From: Spirochaetae bacterium HGW-Spirochaetae-7
GTDB taxonomy: Bacteria; Spirochaetota; Spirochaetia; Treponematales; UBA12059
Direction: 5' to 3'
Assembly: GCA_002839245.1 (NCBI GenBank)
Contig: PGXR01000115.1
Span: 1-9,692 of the forward strand
Length of the DNA: 9,692 nucleotides
In this document: one piece after another, positions 6,532-9,692 of the stretch
Position numbering within the stretch: position 1 is the stretch's first letter
Layout: every line of letters starts with the position of its first letter
The notes under the pieces: model-generated
What the model was told of the DNA's origin: nothing
Seen by the model: only the letters and a program-made list of their open reading frames with translations
Database searches by the model: none
Made by a program: the position numbers and the translations under genes

Positions 6532-7514
6532 ACCGTATCACCCGAACTCTCGCCGCGGTCGCCATGATCGCCGCCATCGCGACGCCCGCCTTCGCCCAGG
6601 CCAAGGGCTATCCGTCCAGGACCATCGAATGCTACGCGCCCAGCGGCGCCGGCGGCGGCTGGGACCTGACCATCCGCACCGTTGCCAAGACCCTGACCGA
6701 GACCGGACTCGTCAAGGTAGCCATGCCGGTGGAGAACAAGGCCGGCGGCGGCGGCGCCGTGTTCCTTACCGCACTCCAGTCGATGAAGAAGAAGGACAAC
6801 GTCCTGACCGTCTACAGCCCGCCACTCCTCCTGATCAACCTCAACGGCACCACCCCGTTCTCGTACAAGGACACCACCCCCCTGGCACGACTGATCACCG
6901 ACTTCGGCGCCTTCGTGGTGCGCAAGGATTCAAAGTACACCTCTATCACCCAGGTCATGGCCGACATCAAGGTCAATCCGACGAGCGTCAAGATCGGCGG
7001 CAATTCATCGGCCGGTTCGATGGACCACATCCAGTTCCTCGTCGTGGCCCAGGCCGCCGGCGTGAAGGGTCTCAAGCAGGTCCAGTACATCGCCTTCCAG
7101 GACAACGCGGGAGCCGCGCAGCTGCTCGGCGGACACATCGACCTCCTGACCACGGGTCTCGGCGACGTCCGCGGCCTCGTCGAATCGGGCGACCTCCGCG
7201 TTCTGGCGTCGACGGCTCCGACCAGGCCTGATTTCGGCATCGGCAAGGACGTCCCCACCTGCCGCGAGCAGGGCATCGACGCCGACTTCCTCAACTGGCG
7301 CGGTATCTTCGGGCCGCCCCAGATGCCCGATTACGCCGTGAAATTCTGGCGCGACGCCCTTGGCAAGATGGTCAAGACCCCGGAGTGGCAGAAGGCCTGC
7401 CAGACCAACGGCTGGGTACAGAACTATGCCGACCAGCCCGACTTCGAGAAGTTCCTCGCGGCGCAGAACACAGCCTCGAAGAACATCCTTGAAGAGCTGG
7501 GAATGGCAAAGTAA
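6528..7514 (+). CDS. tctC: Tripartite tricarboxylate transporter substrate-binding protein
   Basis: The periplasmic solute receptor of a TctABC-type transporter; it binds the tricarboxylate (citrate expected from context) and delivers it to TctAB. The 328-residue precursor begins with a Sec signal peptide: basic MNRITR, a hydrophobic alanine-rich core, and AFA before Q24, the likely cleavage point. The mature part shows the TctC fold landmarks YAPSGAGGGWDLTIR near 36-50, VENKAGGGGAVFLTA near 68-82, GGNSSAGSMDHI near 158-169, GAAQLLGGHIDLL near 194-206, VRGLVESGDLRVLA near 213-226 and NWRGIFGPPQMP near 257-268. ATG at 6528 is preceded by AAAGGAGGAG (6511-6520), the strongest ribosome site in the operon, and overlaps the citX stop. 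This fits high expression of the binding protein. Specificity for citrate over other carboxylates is inferred from the neighbours only. Confidence 0.95.
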   Translation: MNRITRTLAAVAMIAAIATPAFAQAKGYPSRTIECYAPSGAGGGWDLTIRTVAKTLTETGLVKVAMPVENKAGGGGAVFLTALQSMKKKDNVLTVYSPPLLLINLNGTTPFSYKDTTPLARLITDFGAFVVRKDSKYTSITQVMADIKVNPTSVKIGGNSSAGSMDHIQFLVVAQAAGVKGLKQVQYIAFQDNAGAAQLLGGHIDLLTTGLGDVRGLVESGDLRVLASTAPTRPDFGIGKDVPTCREQGIDADFLNWRGIFGPPQMPDYAVKFWRDALGKMVKTPEWQKACQTNGWVQNYADQPDFEKFLAAQNTASKNILEELGMAK

Positions 7515-7528
7515 GAATGCGGTAGACT

Positions 7529-7566
7529 GGCCCGGTTCGCGCCGCACGCGCGGGCCGGGTCTTTTC
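7529..7566 (+). terminator. Stem-loop with T-run between tctC and tctB (partial terminator or mRNA stabiliser)
   Basis: The outer stem GGCCCG (7529-7534) pairs perfectly with CGGGCC (7551-7556). Inside it, CGCG (7538-7541) pairs with CGCG (7547-7550) around the loop CCGCA, leaving a GTT bulge on the left side. GGG and then TCTTTTC (7560-7566) follow. It sits 14 bases after the tctC stop and ahead of tctB. In binding-protein transporter operons such intercistronic stems commonly stop part of the transcription or protect upstream mRNA, giving more receptor than membrane subunits. The T-run is short, so leaky termination is more likely than complete termination. Confidence 0.6.
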
Positions 7567-7577
7567 ACGCTGAAAAG
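7561..7577 (+). other. Second hairpin overlapping the T-run, just before the tctB ribosome site
   Basis: CTTTTCA (7561-7567) is a perfect inverted repeat of TGAAAAG (7571-7577) with a 3-base loop. It reuses the T-run of the GC-rich stem and ends directly before the tctB ribosome site GGAGG (7579-7583). The stem is A/U-rich and modest in stability. It could pull the U-run away from the terminator stem or influence access to the ribosome site. Confidence 0.45.
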
Positions 7578-7588
7578 CGGAGGAAATT

Positions 7589-8062
7589 ATGACCTGGAAC
7601 TTGATAACCGGCTTGATCGCGACGCTCATCGGCATCGTGTACGGCTGGCAGGCGTTGCGCCTGCCGCACGCTACATTCGGGACCAAGACGGGGCATATCA
7701 TCTACCCGGTAATCCTGGGTGGAGTGATGATATTGCTGGGTCTCGGCCTGGTGCTCAAGGAGCTCCTTGCCAAGGGACCGAAAGATCCGAAATCAACGCC
7801 GAAATTCGGAAAATTGACGAAGCATGGACGGGAAATCGGCATCGCCATCCTGGCCAGCCTCGGTTATGCCCTGATTTTCGAACCTCTCGGCTACGTCATA
7901 TCGACCATCCTGTACCTCCTGGCCGTGCTGTTCCTGGTGAACGGTCGTGCAAAACCCGTACGGAGCATAGTCGTGGCCGTGCTTTTCAGCATCGGTGTCT
8001 ACGTACTCTTCGCCGTCTTCCTCGGGATACAGCTCCCGCGGATGCCGCTACTGGATATCTAG
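7589..8062 (+). CDS. tctB: Tripartite tricarboxylate transporter small membrane subunit
   Basis: The small, poorly conserved membrane subunit that pairs with TctA. The 157 residues form about four to five hydrophobic segments: 4-24 (LITGLIATLIGIVYGW), 38-60 (IYPVILGGVMILLGLGLVL), 82-118 (a long stretch from IGIAILASLGYALIF through ISTILYLLAVLFLV, probably two helices) and 124-148 (SIVVAVLFSIGVYVLFAVF). A charged cytoplasmic-type loop, KELLAKGPKDPKS, lies between the second and third. The ILGGVMILLGLGL segment is typical of TctB. ATG at 7589 follows GGAGG (7579-7583) by five bases. Identification rests on size, topology and the position between tctC and tctA, because the family diverges quickly. 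Confidence 0.9.
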   Translation: MTWNLITGLIATLIGIVYGWQALRLPHATFGTKTGHIIYPVILGGVMILLGLGLVLKELLAKGPKDPKSTPKFGKLTKHGREIGIAILASLGYALIFEPLGYVISTILYLLAVLFLVNGRAKPVRSIVVAVLFSIGVYVLFAVFLGIQLPRMPLLDI

Positions 8063-8075
8063 GAAGGAAGATGAC

Positions 8076-9581
8076 ATGAACGAATCATTGGCACAGCTCT
8101 TCCTGGGCTTCCAGGTCGCGCTCACTCCGATCAACATCCTGTGGACGACGCTCGGAGGCGTACTCGGGACGATCATCGGCATGCTCCCGGGTCTCGGGCC
8201 GGCGACCGGCGTAGCCGTACTCCTTCCTTTGACCTTCAAGATGGGTCCCGTCGGAGCCATGATCACGATGGCGGGCGTCTATTACGGCGCCATGTTCGGC
8301 GGCTCGCGCGCTTCGATACTCCTGAACACCCCCGGCGACGGCGCAGCCATCGCCTCCTGCTTCGACGGCTACCCGATGACACAGAAAGGTCGCGCGGAAG
8401 CGGCTCTCGCCATTTCCGCAGTCGCTTCATTCATTGGCGGCATGATAGCCAACGTGGCGATGGTATTCATCGCGGTACCGATGGCAAGATTCTCGCTCAA
8501 ATTCGGTCCCGCCGAGTATACGCTCCTGATGCTGTTCGCGCTGGTCGCGACGGCAGCGATGTCGAAGGAGAAGATGCTGCTCGGCTTCGTCGGCATGATC
8601 TTCGGATTGATGATAGCGACGATAGGTCTCGACGGCCTGACAGGCGTCAACCGCTTCACCTTCGGAGTCCTGGAACTGATGGGCGGCGTCGACTTCCTGA
8701 TCATCATCATAGGAATCTACGCTCTCGGCGAAGTCTTCAAGAGCTTCAAGACGGTACACGACCCGAGCTACAAGATGCAGACCAAGTTCGGCAAGATACG
8801 CTTCACCCGGGAAGACTGGAAGCGTTCCTGGCCGGCCATCCTCCGCGCCACGCCGTTGGGCTTTTTCATCGGCGCTCTGCCCGGCGCTGGCGGCACTATG
8901 GCCGCGCTGATGGCGTACAACAACGAGAAGAGCCTTTCCAGGCATCCCGAGGAATTCGGCAAGGGCGCGGTAGAAGGACTAGCGGCCCCGGAAGCGGCCA
9001 ACAACGCCTCGAGCGTCGGCGCGCTCATCCCCATGATGACCCTGGGCATACCGGGCTCCGGTACCACCGCGGTAATGCTCGGTGCGCTGCTGATGCTCGG
9101 CCTCCAGCCCGGCCCCCTGCTGTTCACGAAGCAACCCGAGGTGGCCTGGGGCATGATAGCGTCGATGTTCATCGGCAACTTCATACTCCTGTTCATCAAC
9201 ATGCCGATGGCCAGCGTCCTGGTGCGCGTGCTTTCGGTACCAGCCAAGGTCCTCTACCCGTTGATCCTGGGGCTGGCGTTCATCGGCACCTATGCCATCA
9301 CCAACAGCGTCGTCGACTTCTTCATACTCATCCTGTTCGGGCTCATCGGCATCTTTCTCGACAAGACCAAGATACCGACCTCTCCATTGATACTGGGAGG
9401 CATCGTCGGATCGACGATGGAGACATCGTTCAGGCAGGCGCTGATGCTCTCGGATGGCAGTCCGAAGATATTCTACGGTTCCCCCATCACGATCGTGCTG
9501 ATCGCCCTTACGCTTTTCTCGGTCGCCTGGCCCCTCGCCGGAAATGCCATCAAAAAAGCCAGGGCGGCTCGGGCGGCATGA
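8076..9581 (+). CDS. tctA: Tripartite tricarboxylate transporter large membrane subunit
   Basis: The main transport subunit, an inner-membrane secondary carrier driven by an ion gradient, of about 12 helices. At 501 residues it has the usual length. The two inverted-repeat signature loops are present: GTIIGMLPGLGPATG at about 31-45 and GFFIGALPGAGGTMAAL at about 262-278. Other family segments are GSRASILLNTPGDGAA near 75-90, FDGYPMTQKG near 94-103, PEAANNASSVGALIPM near 306-321 and LGIPGSGTTAVMLGALLMLG near 324-343. ATG at 8076 is preceded by AAGGAAG (8064-8070). An earlier ATG at 8071 opens only a two-codon frame (ATG ACA TGA) overlapping the real start. An upstream in-frame ATG at 7995 lies inside tctB and is rejected. 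The TGA at 9579-9581 overlaps the next gene by ATGA. Confidence 0.97.
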   Translation: MNESLAQLFLGFQVALTPINILWTTLGGVLGTIIGMLPGLGPATGVAVLLPLTFKMGPVGAMITMAGVYYGAMFGGSRASILLNTPGDGAAIASCFDGYPMTQKGRAEAALAISAVASFIGGMIANVAMVFIAVPMARFSLKFGPAEYTLLMLFALVATAAMSKEKMLLGFVGMIFGLMIATIGLDGLTGVNRFTFGVLELMGGVDFLIIIIGIYALGEVFKSFKTVHDPSYKMQTKFGKIRFTREDWKRSWPAILRATPLGFFIGALPGAGGTMAALMAYNNEKSLSRHPEEFGKGAVEGLAAPEAANNASSVGALIPMMTLGIPGSGTTAVMLGALLMLGLQPGPLLFTKQPEVAWGMIASMFIGNFILLFINMPMASVLVRVLSVPAKVLYPLILGLAFIGTYAITNSVVDFFILILFGLIGIFLDKTKIPTSPLILGGIVGSTMETSFRQALMLSDGSPKIFYGSPITIVLIALTLFSVAWPLAGNAIKKARAARAA

Positions 9582-9692
9582 CCGGAACCTGCGCAGCCCC
9601 TCGCGTCGCGGGGATTCCCGCCTCCAGCGGGAACTTCGCGGCGCAGACGGCCGCTCTCGCCGTCAAATCTCTCCTGCGGGAGGCGGAGGCCG
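9578..9692 (+). CDS. citG: Probable triphosphoribosyl-dephospho-CoA synthase, N-terminal fragment
   Basis: An open frame starts at ATG 9578, overlapping the tctA stop, and runs off the window after 38 codons: MTGTCAAPRVAGIPASSG, then NFAAQTAALAVKSLLREAEA. CitG makes the precursor of the citrate lyase prosthetic group from ATP and 3'-dephospho-CoA. Its N-terminus typically has an alanine-rich helix ending in LLxEA shortly before the motif PKPGLVD, which would fall just past the window edge. The helix seen here matches that pattern, and citG is the one prosthetic-group gene otherwise missing. The identification is therefore partly by context. A short inverted repeat (TTCCCGC at 9615-9621 with GCGGGAA at 9627-9633) lies within these codons. 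Another acyl-carrier or CoA-related enzyme cannot be ruled out from 38 residues. Confidence 0.6.
   Translation, partial: MTGTCAAPRVAGIPASSGNFAAQTAALAVKSLLREAEA

Noticed and set aside
8071..8079. An ATG five bases before the tctA start as the true start
   Set aside because: It reads ATG ACA TGA, a two-codon frame out of phase with tctA, and is too close to the ribosome site.
1..9692. Novel defence, mobile or CRISPR-type system
   Set aside because: No regularly spaced repeat array, transposase, integrase or phage-like gene is seen; nearly every base is explained by known gene families.

Overview
The window is best read as two unrelated pieces of DNA joined near positions 660-690. The left piece (1 to about 680, minus strand) is an internal slice of a glutamate synthase large subunit gene (gltB) of proteobacterial type, open to both edges. 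The right piece (about 666 to 9692, plus strand) is a compact anaerobic citrate-utilisation locus. At the join, a few bases read plausibly as gltB on one strand and as a histidine kinase on the other. The two sides also differ in codon habit: AGG (Arg) and ATA (Ile) are frequent on the right and nearly absent on the left. A false assembly join or chimeric molecule is the simplest explanation.

Layout of the right piece: a 5'-truncated NarL/NreB-class histidine kinase (666-1292) and its response regulator (1297-1929); a 127-bp spacer with small dyads; citC, citD, citE, citF and citX (2057-6531), covering the citrate lyase ligase, the three lyase subunits and the prosthetic-group transferase; then a complete tripartite tricarboxylate transporter, tctC, tctB and tctA (6528-9581); then the first 38 codons of a probable citG (9578 to the window edge). 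Five junctions (citD/citE, citE/citF, citF/citX, citX/tctC, tctA/citG) are 4-base ATGA or GTGA overlaps, so the locus is very likely one translationally coupled operon. A GC-rich stem-loop with a T-run lies between tctC and tctB and would favour excess binding protein.

How it works: TctC captures citrate or a related tricarboxylate in the periplasm and TctAB imports it. CitDEF cleaves citrate to acetate and oxaloacetate. CitG and CitX make and attach the phosphoribosyl-dephospho-CoA arm of CitD, and CitC acetylates that arm to activate the enzyme. The two-component pair upstream is a plausible regulator, but the sensor domain lies outside the window.

Organism: the right piece is from a GC-rich, probably anaerobic or facultative, diderm bacterium (TctC has a Sec signal peptide for a periplasm). 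Heavy AGG/ATA use in GC-rich DNA is unlike typical high-GC Proteobacteria and would fit lineages such as Synergistota or Spirochaetota, but I cannot fix the phylum by eye. I see no tRNA, rRNA, CRISPR array, insertion sequence or phage gene. The genes are recognisable members of known families; the less ordinary points are the join, the gene order, the pairing with a NarL-type regulator, and two in-frame 15-bp repeats.
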